The notes under the pieces: model-generated
What the model was told of the DNA's origin: nothing
Databases searched by the model: none
Seen by the model: the letters and a program-made list of their open reading frames with translations, nothing else
Position numbers and translations under genes: made by a program
Assembly (NCBI RefSeq): GCF_027409185.1
Contig: NC_084463.1
Location: 159,007,869-159,071,868 of the forward strand
Length of the DNA: 64,000 nt
From: Cynocephalus volans
Lineage: Eukaryota; Chordata; Mammalia; Dermoptera; Cynocephalidae
Direction: 5' to 3'
Shown here: positions 22,260 through 33,890 of the stretch, piece by piece
How positions within the stretch are numbered: the stretch's first letter is position 1
Layout of the letters: each line of letters begins with the position of its first letter

Positions 22260-25171
22260 AAGTCCATTTTCCTCATAGACTATGAGGTCTCTAGGCAGAG
22301 GTGGCCTCCTCTCTGCGTCTGGCACAGCGGGGAGACCTGGGGACCTCCATGTGGCAGCAGCTGCGGGGTTTCCGGGCTGTGCCAGTCTGAGTGGGGCATG
22401 GGCTGCTCATCAGACACAGCTGGGGAAGAAGCAGGGCCTGGGCTATGGGGGCTCCCCGGGTCTGGGACGTGAGCGGTTCCCCATGGTGTCCGCTTGTGCT
22501 GCTGGCGGGGCTTTGGTCCTTCATCAGCCCCAAACAGTCCTTTCTCTCTCCTCTTTCTGTCATGGCATGTGTTCCACCTTACAAAGTGCATTTTAATTGC
22601 ACTCTTAGAATCTCTGAGGCCTTCTCTCCCAGTATCTCAAACATTCTGAGTTAGAGAAGTTCCGGGGTGGGGCGCGCTGAGAGCGGTGTCGCGCAGCTGG
22701 AAAAGAGCAAGCGGGACTCCTGCCACCATTGAAACTCAAACACTTCCTGGAAGGCAAGTTTCATTTCTAGTGAAAAGGAGGGCAACTGTGCCCAGAGCTG
22801 CAAAGGCTTTTCCCATCCTGGGGACTATACCCTGGCCTTCCGTTGTGTAGCCCAGATGGACACCAGCAGCTGCTGTTGACAGGACTCTGACCCCGGTTGT
22901 CGACATTTCGCATTAGAGTTGAATGTTCTCTTATGAGTCCCACATGGAGACCGTCTCTTCGTCTGGATGCCCTGGCTGACGTGGCCACCTCGGGCTGAGA
23001 CGAGGAGGAGCTGGGCAGGAGTCCTGGCACCACTGATCCTCCATCCCTCTTTCTTGTCTAATTCCCCTGCCCCATCCATGCCAGGCCGTTTGCTGAATCA
23101 CAGAGACGCAGGAAGGAGGGTCGAGCATGTAGGATGCTCCTGCACGGACCTCACAGCCCAGGGGGCACAGACAGGCCCACGGAACACAGCACAGCATGAT
23201 ACCTGCAGGGGAGGTGGGGTCACAGGACCTGAGGTCCAGAGAGGGGCAGCTGAGCCAGGCTGGGGCAGTGAGGGCGGCCTCCAGCTGCGGAGAGACTGAT
23301 GGGGAGGAGGAAAGAGGCAGTGTGGGTGTGGGGAGGGGGTTGGGTTGCAGACACACACACAATACACACATCCAAATAAAACTCTGCCACCTCACAAAGT
23401 CAGTTTTCCCAGGCTTGGCCCTCCGTGTATAGAAACCCTTAAAAGGATTGTCTACACTTGCTGTCTCCAATCCTCTTACATGTGGGGCTTTTCCTGCTGG
23501 GATAGAACCACCCGAGGAGGCATGGAGGGCCCAGCGTGAGAAATTAGGGAGCAGAGAAAGGCTGGTTGAGGAGCCAAGGAGCGGGAGACGGGGGAGGGTA
23601 GGAGAGACTAAGCCCCAGCGGCACAGCCAGTGCCCTGCAGAGGAGACGGCAGTCATTTTTGAGTCAGAAAACGCGGCTTCTCATCTCAGTTCTGCAAATG
23701 TGTGATCTCAGAGAGAGAACCCGCCCCGTGCCCAGCGCCCACCTCGCTTTCAGACCCCCGTCCTCCCACTGAGCATGGGGGGCGAGACTGCGCCAGAGCT
23801 CTGCAAAGAATGACTCAAGCAATGGAGGCCTCCAGGGCTCCAACAGCACCAATTATTTCCCTTCAAAGAAGACGTGTCTCACTGCTTGAGGGACCACTTC
23901 TCCATGGAAGGTTCTACGTATAAAAAGATTTTTGTTCCAAAAAAAAAATTGGCAAGTACCAGCGTCATTTGGAGGGTCCTTCTCCTGTAAGCGGCTGTGA
24001 CTTGTTGATGGGGCCATCCTCACCCTGCCTTTCCCTCTGCGGGGACACCACTCCCACCCCACCCTCTCTAAGTCCCCTCCTAAGAATCAATCTCCTTCTG
24101 CCCAGTGTCCTGACCTCTCTTTTGCTGCGGCATAGCTGGGCCCCCTTCCATGGGAACTCGAATTGTGCACGTCTGTCTGTCTCTCACTGGATTGTGGCTC
24201 TCGGGAGGCTTTTCTTAGCCACTTGCTAACTAGACAGCGAGGAGGAGGACAGGAGCTAAGGAGTGGCCTCTCCACACGGGAGGGTTCCCCCAGCAGCTGG
24301 CTGTCGCCAACGCTAGTTTTCTAAATCATAACAGGAAACATTTCTTTGGCCCTTTTGCTATCATATTTATTATCTCAGATAATTGGATCCCAAGTGGCAA
24401 TTGGGGTCATCCCTCGACCTTTGCGATGAAATGGATTCTACTCAAACTCTCTTCCCAGTACTGGGGAGACCCAGGCTCCTGGCTGCTCCCGGAGGACAGC
24501 ACGGGGAGGCTCACAGTCCTCCTGGCCACCGCCTGCTGCTGCTCAAGCACTTCAATTTGGGGATCACTTCACTGATGCTTTTTCCCAAGGCAAAGGGACA
24601 GCCCCAATTCCTTCCCTCACGAAATGCCAGTGTCACAAGCCCAGAAGCTTGTCTCAGTAGCTGAAGGGACGGTGGAGGTTTACACCGAGCCCAGCAGCCT
24701 ACTGGTTCCTGAGGGCAGTTGTGAGGCCTCGTCTGTCACGGGAGCTTCTGCTGCAGGCTGCACCTTCCTCGCCGCTCAGCTCCGTCTTCCTCCCCCAGTC
24801 CCCTCGCTTTTCCCTCCAGGGCTTGTGCATCCCTCAGCTCCTGTTCCCTCCCGCACAGAGCAGGTTCACTGTTTCACCTTCTGACTGCAGAGCGCAGCCT
24901 CCGCTCTCCTCCAGACCTGAGGCACCCATCGAGGGGATCCCCAACAATGACCACCTTTCCCTCAGGGGAGCACTGGCAGCAAATAAGATGAACGTTCTTC
25001 TACACCCACACTTCATCCTCACAAAAACCTGGTGCACGATTGTCCCCATGTGACTGAGAGAGGGTTGGGGACTTTCCCAAGCCACAGACATGGCCCAGCA
25101 GAGCCACTGTTGGAGCTCAGACGGCCGGACCCCCAGCCCAGGCTCACGTCCTCTGCTCTCTTCTGCTGCAG

Positions 25172-25577
25172 ATCCCGCAGGTTGTTATTGTCACTGTGTT
25201 GGTGGTAGCTGCTGTGTGTATCCTGAGGAGGTGCCGTAAGCGCTCAAATTCCCACTCTGGAGACCATGAACAAAACAGGTGAGTATGGAGCTCCTAAGAG
25301 GGTGGAAAGATGCCCTCAAGAAAGTGGAGACCACAGGGGCCTTCATGTTCCTGGCTGCCTGCCCAGGAGCAGGAGGAGCCCTGTGGTGTGAAGGCCTCGG
25401 TGCACGTCTGTCCTTCGTTGCTCTCACGCACGTGCCTCCTCTGTGTTCCAGGTCGGAGCTGTCTAACCAACTGGCCATACGAAGAAGCCAACCGCCACCT
25501 GAGAACGCAGGAACTCACCAGCGCCTCCGCCATAGTATTCAAAGCGTAAATTCCAATATTTCAAATACGCAAAGCTA
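25172..25577 (+). CDS. orphan membrane-anchor exon pair, copy 2 (unrecognised, partial)
   Basis: Exons 25172-25279 and 25453-25577 are the counterparts of 1984-2395, again in frame with the same splice phases and the same TAA. The anchor exon differs by two residues (I/V, H/R). The tail exon differs at many positions and is slightly shorter, yet stays open. To its left lies promoter copy B0 with exon 1 at 21921; no NlpC/P60 exons are found between them, so this is either a decayed gene or the end of one whose remaining exons I cannot identify. Confidence 0.4.
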
Positions 25578-25926
25578 AAAATTCTCGAAGTCTCTTTCGC
25601 CAGTAACAAAAGAAGTTCTCCCTTTCTGAGCTTCCATAACCCAGGTTCTTCCTTCCCTGGCAAACTGAGGGAAATGTCCCTCCAACTGCTTCCATCCTGG
25701 CCTTATTTCTTTAATTCCACCTGGGAAATTCTGCTGTTCCTCTATATAAAAGCAGATAAGAATTTAAAATGGATTTGAACACAGAGGCCCTCCCGAGGGC
25801 ATGTGCACCTGTGTGCGTGTGGTCATCCACGCATGGGGCCTTCGTGCACACACATCCGTGTGCTTCGCTGTGTGTGAGCTTGTGGATTGGAGGAACTGAA
25901 ATACAGCTCCCTACACCCTCATAACG

Positions 25927-26382
25927 TGTGCTATCTGCTTCTGTAGAATTGCTTGCTTAACCTAAGTAACTCCATTTTGCCCCCATCTGACCTGCAGACT
26001 AACCGCCCTTTGAATGAGAAACGGTTGACCTTATCATAGAAACAAAAACCGTTGCATAGAAACAGGAGCCACACACAGTGAACTATTACACGGGAACAGG
26101 AACCACACACAACCACAACCTGTGTGCTTGATTGCTCGAACAGCTCATTCTTGGCTTCTGTAACCGAGCTCCCCAGCTTGCTTTGAGCACCTGGACAAAC
26201 CCGTGTGCCAACAGCATTTGCTCTCTGCCTTTAAAAACCCCCCAAGACCAAGGCCCAGGGCCGTTCTCCCTTGGTTGCTCCTTGAGAGACGGTCGCTGGC
26301 CAGCTGGAGTGAATAAACTCGCTTGTGTGCACGAGCAGCGTGTGAGCGCATTCTTGCGGGAGGCCGCCTCAGAGCAGAACAA
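25927..26382 (+). mobile_element. solo LTR, ERV1-like, copy 2
   Basis: Duplicate of 2745-3198 with the same TATA-like and AATAAA positions. Confidence 0.55.
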
Positions 26383-27516
26383 ATATCTCCACCCACCCAT
26401 CATCACTCTTTCATGACTCATTCACTTCATAAATATGTCTTGATCATTTGATGTGCTCAAGGCTCTTTTTGTGACAGGGGGAGGGTGAACACTGGTGAAT
26501 GTGACAGAGTTGTTGACCTCAAGGAGATTCTGGGCTCATGAGAGGACACCATGTGAGCATAGCCACTCTACACACACACTCACCGATGTCACCTGCTCCT
26601 GGGCTTACGGAGCCCTGATGTTCATGGGCAGCAGGAGCCCCTCCCTCAGGCCCAGGTGATGCACTGGCGTGTCTGAGCCTACCAGGGAGGCCCCTGCCCC
26701 TTTGCTCATGATTGGTTTGGGCATGGAAATGTGACCCAGTTTGGTCATTGAACAGTGGGATCCAGCCAGCCAGGGGCTCATGGGAAAGATTTACTCCCTG
26801 ACAAAAGAGACAGATGGTGAGACACGTCTTCCTCTCCTTCTTCTGAACGTTGCCACGTGAAAATGAACCATTTGGGGTTTTAGTGCCATAGAGTGCCATG
26901 CAGGGCAGCACTGCAGGCACAGGATCAGTGTGGTGGAAACAGCCCAGGTCCTTAGAGGCCTTGCTCAGCCCCTGAACCAAACCTGAGTCCCTGCTCCATC
27001 TACTTGTTATGGAGACAATGAATGTCCAGGCTGCTGAAGCCTCTTTTAGTTTCGCTCTGCTTCTTGCAGCCAAGTGCATCCTGATGGGGCAAGGAGATCC
27101 TGCCCCACATGGCCTCAGGTGCCCACCACTTCCAGGGCATCCTGTGGAATGAAGCAGCCCCGCTGGCCTGCTCCCATGGTCTCTGCCCAATATTTCCTGA
27201 GGATGTTGGGAGACGAGGACCTATGTGGTGCATTGGGAGTTGATACCTCCTTGCCTCTAAATGCTTCCATTTCCTGTGGAAGGAGCAGCTGCACAGCGTC
27301 CTTGTCAGAGTGACCACTGATTTCTCCAGCAGGGACAGGGATGCAGGGCTGCCCTCCGACTCCGGCTGCTCCTCACATGGCTCTGAAGCACCACCGAGTC
27401 CGTGTTTTCATGTCGGTCACCATTACCCTTTCCACTCAGAGAACACATCTAGTCTTTAAAGAGTTGATTCTCTTAAAAATGTTTAGTCTTTAAATCCTTT
27501 TTGAATGGGGTCCAAA

Positions 27517-27536
27517 GGAAAATGAAATTGAAATTC
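27517..27536 (+). promoter_or_regulatory. ISRE-like element of promoter copy B3 (before PLAAT4 copy 2)
   Basis: gaaaatgaaattgaaatt has the same form as in B1. It precedes the start-lost exon 1 at 27600 and is the promoter module nearest PLAAT4-like copy 2. Confidence 0.55.
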
Positions 27537-27599
27537 TCAACCTCGGTCCACAAGCTGGTCCACAAGCCACAGAGCACCAGGCGCTGCCCTGCTTTCCAG

Positions 27600-27608
27600 G
27601 TGGCTCCA
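27600..27608 (+). pseudogene. start-lost exon 1 in front of PLAAT4-like copy 2
   Basis: GTGGCTCCA plus the donor gtaagt is collinear with ATGGCTCCG of copy 1. The ATG is lost while the splice donor is intact. This is the exon 1 closest to exon 2 at 30301. Confidence 0.6.
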
Positions 27609-28945
27609 GTAAGTCCCCTGGAAGTTTCCATAACTCACTCTCCAGTGGGCGGGAGACTCCCCTCCGTCAACAACCTCATTCTGGGCTCCTGACCTTGGGA
27701 GCACTTGACTCCAGAGCTTGTCTTCAGAAGGCTTTCCCTATCTGTATCTGTCATTCATAGGCCAACTGTATTTGTCGTTTAAAAGTTCATTTTTCCTCCT
27801 GGACTGTGAGGTCTCTGGACAGAGTCGGCCTCTACTCTACATCTGGCATAATGGGGAAGCCTGGGACCCCATTGTGGGAGGCACCTATGGGGTTCCAGAA
27901 ACTGCACCTGCCTGAGCCTGGGGCCTACTCACCAGACACAGCTGGGGCAGAAGCCAGGGGTGGGCCTGTGAGGGGACCCTGGGTCTTGGGCGTTGAGTGA
28001 ATTCCCACATTGTCTGTTTCTGCTGCTGAGTGGGGTTTGGTCCCTTCTTGGCCGCAGTCCTTTCTGTTTCCTATTTCCTCTACAGCTTTGTCCTGCCTTG
28101 CAAAGTACATTCTAATTCCAGCATTCTGAACTCTGACCTCGCCCCTCCCATCGGCCCAGATTGTCAATCTCAGAAGCTCCAAGAAAGGACAGGCTGAGCC
28201 AAGAGGTGTGTAGCTGAAAAGCAACAGTTGGACTCCGGCTATTACTGGAAATGAAACAATTCTGGGAAATGTCCTGCAAGTTCCGGAGGACATTCCACTG
28301 TGTGTGCATCGTGTGATTCTGGGGGATAGCTTTATTGCTAATGATGCAAATCAGGGCTCTGTTAACGGCAAAGCCATTTTTTTATCCGGGTAGAGCCCAA
28401 GATCACATTTCTTCAGCCACCAGCAACTGTTGACTGTGCCCTGACCGTAGTTGTAGACATTTAGCGTTAGAGCTAAAAGTTCCCTTGTTATCCCCACATG
28501 GAGACCGTCTCTGGCTCTGGATGCCCTGGCTGATGTGGCCGCCTCGGGCTGACACGAGGAGGAGTGGGCAGGAGTCCTGGCACCGCTGATCCTCTCTTGC
28601 TCTTCCTTGTCTAATTCCCCTGCCCCATCCATGCCAGGCCCTTTGCTGGATCCCAAAGGAACATATAGGAGGGGCGAGCACGTAGGATGTTCCTGCACGG
28701 ACCTCACAGCCCAGGGGGCACACACAGGCCCAGGGAACACAGCACAGCATGATCCCTGCAGGGGAGGTGGGGTCTCAGGCCCGGGGCCCAGAGTGGGGCA
28801 GCTGAGCCAGGCTGGAGCAGTGAGGGCGGCCTCCAGCTGGGGGGAGACTGACAGGGAAGGGGGACGGTGAAGAGTGGGTGTGGGGACGGGGCTGGGCAGA
28901 GAGACCCTGATGTGCCACGGAGTAGAGACGTGGGGAGGGGTGGAC

Positions 28946-28959
28946 AGGTCACTGGGTCA
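28946..28959 (+). promoter_or_regulatory. DR2-type element in B3 (intron 1 of PLAAT4-like copy 2)
   Basis: AGGTCA-ct-GGGTCA, the same 14 bases as at 9802. Confidence 0.45.
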
Positions 28960-30300
28960 GCCTCAGGGGCAGAGCCCAGGGATGGTGAGGAGAGTGAGGG
29001 TCAGGAAGGGCCTGAGAGCTGCCCAAGTGTGTGTCCTGCTCCTGAAGCCAGAGGAAGGTCATGGCCAGTGTGCCCTTGAAAGACCACTGTGGGTCACGGG
29101 ACTGGACATGGAGGGCAGAGACAGGAGGGGGAGGTCGGTCAGGAGGCCGTGGTGTCCCGGAGGCAGGGACAGGCTGCTCTGAACCACGTCAGGGGACGGG
29201 AGATGGACGCACGCGAAAGTGAATCAGGAGAAACTTCTGGAGTCTGTGTGGTCTGTTTTTTTTGGGTGGAGATTGGCATGAGGAGGGGGCAAAGGTGAGC
29301 TGTCTCTGCGCTCTGACTGGACAGCATGGGATGGGGGTAGGAGGAGCGTCTGTCACCCACTGAGGACAAGCACGAGGAAGGGGAAAACCGAGAAATTCTC
29401 CAATCAAGAAGCTGCGCTGTCCTGGGTTGGGACCTTGAGGGGAGGGATGGAGAGAGGCAGGGGAGGGAGGCAGGGGCGAGGCAGGGAGCAGGGGCAGGAG
29501 CAGGCAGAGAAGACCCAGCTTGGCCTCTTCCCAGCCGAGCGTTCTTGGGCAAGACCCTCGACCTCTCTGATCTTCAATGTCTCCCTCTGTTCCATGGGTG
29601 TTAGAGACTGCAGTTAATGTGGGACAAGTGCCCGGCAGAGGCCTGCTCCGTGAGTGGGGCATTCTCCTCAGTGGTGGGAGCTGATGGCCCCCAAGACGCC
29701 ACTCTAAGCTCAGGTACCATCAGGACACTGTCAGTCCCTGTATCACATGCTGTCACCTCCAAGGATGGGTGTCCCAAGGATGGAAGGAGGCTGTTGTGAG
29801 GAGGAGCTGGCTGTGAGGGCCATGGCCGATCTCAAGCAGGTGTTAGGAGGACATGAGGGTGAGTTTGCAGAGGACAGACAGCTCCAGACTCCCCTTCCTT
29901 CCCCAAATTGCTCCAACCTCTGCAAAGGGCTGAGCACGCAGGCTGTGCTGTCAACAGGCTCATGAGCGCGTGCACCACGCACCTGTACACGTGCATGTGC
30001 ATCCTCACCGTGCTCACAGACACACTCCTGTGACACACTCACCCAGACTAGCCTCTTCTCCTGCATTCCACAAGGTCATTTTCCAGGCTTCCAAGGTTGG
30101 TGACTCCACTCAGTGGAGCCTCTAAACAGGACAGCTGGGGATGCCTGGGGGACAGCAGCTCATCCCTCCCCAGGTTCCAACAAGGTGATGAACATCAGGA
30201 AGGTGTCCCCGGGCCAAGCTGCTGCCCCCCTCACCCCGAGCCAGGGTTTCTTCTTTGGCCTAAAATGCCCTCCCTACAATCTCTGCTTTTTCTGTTACAG

Positions 30301-30409
30301 TCACTCCAACAGCCCAAGCCTGGAGACCTGATTGAGATTTTTCACAATAGCTATGAGCACTGGGCCATCTATGTGGGAGATGGCTACGTGGTCCACCTGG
30401 CACCTCTAA
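30301..30409 (+). CDS. PLAAT4: PLAAT4-like copy 2, exon 2
   Basis: The acceptor tttctgttacag and donor gtaagg match copy 1, and the exon is 109 nt. It encodes [20 protein letters not shown] and onward, with His23 and His35. Arg5 and Gly20 of copy 1 are Leu and Ser here. Confidence 0.88.
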
Positions 30410-33400
30410 GTAAGGACAGCTGAAAATGTAACTCTCGAAATACTTGTTAATAAGACAAGAAAACCACTGAAAGACAGAGTTGAGCAAGGGAACCCCAAGT
30501 GGGCAGACGCATTCTCCATGAGAAGTCTTGATGAGAGAGTGTGTCCACATGTGCCCCGCAGTAAGCACGGTGGGTTCCACAGGTCCCCACAGGACAGGGG
30601 ACGTGGCCCTTGGCTCCATCAGTGTAGCTGGGCTGCTTCAGCCTCAGTTCACTCCAGCTCAAAGCCAGGTTACCCTGGTCCACAGATCTGGAATGACTTA
30701 AGCCAGCCAAGTTTCTGAAGGTCCGGGGTCTAAAGAACGTTTCTCATGAAGAAAAATGTTTTCTCATCCTATGTCCTCTGTTTCTTATGATTTATCTTCT
30801 TAATACTCCTTAACAGAAGTAGTTTTTACTGGTTTACACATAAAGAAAAATTCTCATAGCCGTGTGTAGACAGCACATGTCAGTGATTTCTTTAACTCCT
30901 TAATAAGAGAAGCAGAAGATGTCAAAGCCAGTTGAAAGGAGAATGCAGGAGACAGACGTGCAGATGGTGAACGAAAGAACAGAAGCGAGGGCGGCATGAG
31001 ATGCAGAGCAGGCCCCGCAGCTTTCGGTGTCCTCCTTTCACCCGGCGTTGGCACTGCCATGGGAAAAAATCATCGTCATCACCCTCAGAACAGGACACTG
31101 GCACCTTATCAGTTTTCTAAAGCACTCATCTTCTATGACAGAGTAATGAAGTCTCAATGGATGGTAAGTGGCAAATCCAGCCCACCTAATCCGGATGACC
31201 CTTCAGACCTTGTAAGATGACGCGTGACAGTGAGAACACATGGTCCTCTTCGTGCCTCACTTCCAGGGTGTGAATGTTTTTAAAGAGGATTTTCTTAAGA
31301 GGGTTTCAAGTACAAACATCAGAATCTGCTGTGCTGGGAAAAGTCCTACGACAGACCCTCTTATTTTTGAAGAGGGTCATGAGCTACTGAGCCCAATTAT
31401 TAGGCGTGTTCTCCCTCTGACCCCCGGCCTCGAGATTAGAAATACAGGTCGGGGGGGGACGAGCCTAATTACTGTGCTCAGGAGCTACCGACCCCCTTAC
31501 AAAATAACATCTGGACTCACCTTAGAAGGGAATTTGGATCTATCACTTGATAGCTTCTCTGTGAACCCACCAAGGTGGCCAGAACTGTGCCAGGTCATGC
31601 GACAGAAGACACTCAGGTGAGGGGCTCCCTAAGGTCAGCTCAGCGCAGGGGAAGGAACTTGCTCTTTGGGGCTGGAGAGCAGCAGTCTCGCCTCCTGCTG
31701 TAGGACTTTTCTCAGCACAGCAGAGTCTGATACTCTCTCTGTGGGCAATACCGGTTGTCAAATGAAGATAATGATATTTTCCTAAAAATTAAAAAGGAGA
31801 TTAAATTACGTAATACATGAAAATCAGCACAGCATAGTATCTGAAGCACAGTGGGTACTAAAACCAATGAGATCTCTCTATGAAACATACAGAGGACCGA
31901 GATGAACAAATAATATGTTTTATTAACATTGTTTATAAGGGTGAACATTCTTCAAAATCCTAAATGACCAATAATAGGGGATTAGTCACGTAAATGATGG
32001 ACGTGCACATGATGGAACACTGTGGCAGCCTTTGGCAACACAACGTTCATTGTCTTGAAATAATATTTACATCTTATGAAGTAAGAAAATCAAAATCTGT
32101 GAATCCTCCGATCACAGGTTGGAAAAGACAAACATCACCAGCTCAACAATGGATTCCCTTGGTCCTTCTTTGCCATCTTGTCCTCTTCTCTCCCTACCTC
32201 GCCCTCCCCTGCTGCTCCCAACGAGGTGTCTCTGATTCCAGGTAAGTGCCCCAAGGCCAGCTCCGCCAGCTTCTCCTCGATTCCAAGCGACAGAGCAGTG
32301 GTGAAACGGGAGCTCCTGGAGGACGTGGTGGGGGGCTGTCGCTACCGGGTCAACAACGACTTGGACCGCAAGTATAAACCACTTCCTGTGAGCGAGATCA
32401 TCAAATCTGCAAAGGAGAAGGTTGGTCAGGAGGTCGAGTACAGTTTTGTGACAAAGAACTGTGAGCACTTTGTCACCGATCTGAGATACGGCAAGGAACG
32501 CTGCAGGCAGGTAAGGCCTTCTCTGGGTGATCTGTGTCCCACCGGGAGGTCTGCTTGGGGCAGGGTTGACTGGGCTGTGCAGCCAAAGGGAAGATGTGAG
32601 AGATGCTAAAGCCATCTCTCAGGACCTGCTGACTGGGAGTCAGGAAGTCTGAGCTCCCCTCCCAGATCTGCGTCTAGCGCACAGAGGATCTGTAGACAGG
32701 CCACGTCCCCCCTGGGCCTTGCTTTTCATGTGCAGAGGAGGACTTGGATGGAGGACTCCTGAGGGCCTGGCCAGCTCTAACGTGGGATCCTTGGCCTCTG
32801 AGACCAGCTCCTGAAACCGCGTAGGTCATCAGGAGGGTCTAGGCTGACCCAGGACCATGACAGGTCTGCTAAGCCCCCAAGAGCTCTCAAATAAGGGATG
32901 TTCAGGATCCATGGGCCTTCGTAAGAGCTCAGGAGCATTTTTATGTAAGATCCGGACACAGCTTCCACCGCTTGTCCCTTCTCAGTCTTCCAAGTTGGTT
33001 GCTCCAAAACACACAGCTAATAGGTGACAGAACCAAGATTCAATCCCCAGGTGTCCCTTTCTAGAGTCTCTGCTTGTTACCGCTACACCTCAGCACCTCC
33101 AGGGTCCTGGCCAAAGTGATTGGATAGATGGGGCTCTTGATGAAATGCGGATTATGGAGGGAGGAGCAGGTTTGGGGACGAAAGTCAAGAGTTGGCGTGG
33201 CAGTGTGATACCGGAAGTGACCCATTTGGCATCCAGCTAGAGATGTGGAGTAGAGTTGAGTTCAGGATTGAGATGGGGCTGGAGATAGAAGCTTCGAGGC
33301 TGCACTTGTGAACAGCACGCAGTGAACCCGAAGTGTACTGCCCGTGGCCATGGTCTCCCTACGTCTCCCCTTGGCTTCTGCCACAGCCCTCCCTCTGCAG

Positions 33401-33890
33401 AGGTGGAGCTCAGGTAGAACCCAGACCGCATAACACTATCCAGCCTGGCCCCTGCAGCTCTGGCCCCACGAAACCGGGCACAAACCCTCTTCAAAGCCCA
33501 CCCCCAAATCAGGAACAAATGTCCTCACCTGGGAAGTTCACTCAAAATTATTCCATCAGCCAATTCTCAGGACAAGCCCAACGAGCCCAACATCAGAAGT
33601 GCTCACGACCCAATAAATGGAGTCCCTGGGGACACAGCCAACATCCTCCTGAGACAGGACTCTGGTCCGGCCAGATGGGAAGGGAAAGAAGAGGAAAGGC
33701 AGAAGGCTAAGTGGAGCCCTTGGGCCCTTGAGTGGGAAAAAGAGCCTGCCTGGACTTGCTGTGAACTCAACCAGAGCCCCTTGCTTTGCAGGTGGAAAGG
33801 GCTGCAATTGGAGGACTTGCAACCACGGTATTCGGAATTCTGGGTGCCGTTGGACTCGCTGCTTTTAGTAGGATACGCCAAAACCAGTGA
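30301..33890 (+). CDS. PLAAT4: PLAAT4-like gene, copy 2 (exons 2-4 intact, start uncertain)
   Basis: Exons 30301-30409, 32242-32510 and 33792-33890 encode a continuous reading frame equivalent to copy 1 residues 4-161, with GT-AG junctions at the same phases. His23 (YEHWAIY), His35 (VVHLAP) and Cys113 (NCEHFV) are all kept, and the anchor exon is identical in protein to copy 1. There are about nine amino-acid differences from copy 1 in exons 2-3 and almost no silent ones. The adjacent exon 1 (27600) has GTG instead of ATG. Translation could start in the B0 exon (21921), at an in-frame ATG at 30265 if the end of intron 1 is retained, or not at all. Intron 2 is 1.15 kb longer than in copy 1. 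It is either a diverged functional paralogue or a young pseudogene. Confidence 0.78.
31040..32165. other. 1.1-kb stretch in intron 2 of PLAAT4-like copy 2, absent from copy 1
   Basis: Copy 1 joins gcagctttcgg directly to gtcctcttctctccc. Copy 2 has about 1.13 kb between two gtcctc motifs. The stretch contains an open frame 31240-31620 on the plus strand (126 aa, starting [20 protein letters not shown]) that I do not recognise, a short upstream ATG frame at 31060 ending beside a donor-like atggtaagt, and from about 31750 AT-rich sequence that looks like an old LINE fragment. It has no poly-A tail and no terminal repeats. Confidence 0.6.
32242..32510 (+). CDS. PLAAT4: PLAAT4-like copy 2, exon 3
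   Basis: It is 269 nt long, between acceptor attccag and donor gtaagg. Cys113 in [12 protein letters not shown] is kept. Compared with copy 1 there are seven replacements (G46S, T48A, Q62R, R64L, H82R, N83K, G128R in copy-1 numbering) and one silent change. Confidence 0.9.
33792..33890 (+). CDS. PLAAT4: PLAAT4-like copy 2, exon 4 (membrane anchor and stop)
   Basis: The 99-nt exon is offset by 20305 from copy 1 and encodes the same 32 residues. An AATAAA follows at 34078-34083. Confidence 0.88.
   Translation: MERAAIGGLATTVFGILGAVGLAAFSRIRQNQ

Larger units (their letters stand above)
27005..30090 (+). repeat. B3 segment: hybrid of B1 (left) and B2 (right)
   Basis: Up to about 28.3 kb the sequence follows B1, including the GTG exon 1 and ggacattccactgtgtgtgc. 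From about 28.34-28.44 kb it carries B2-type sites (gatgcaaatcagggctctg, ctgaccgtagttgtagac), and it has the B2-only stretch ccgagcgttcttgggcaag at 29536. The 4 kb between equivalent points of B1 and B2 is absent. Confidence 0.65.

Noticed and set aside
22931-23656. 241-aa minus-strand open frame
   Set aside because: It runs through the B0/A junction with Pro/Ser-rich, low-complexity translation. The counterparts in B1, B2 and B3 are broken into different short frames and there is no family motif.
26519-27190. 223-aa minus-strand open frame
   Set aside because: The paralogous stretch in copy 1 (3273-4006) is split by stops and a frameshift, so the frame is not maintained. There are no splice sites or motifs of note.
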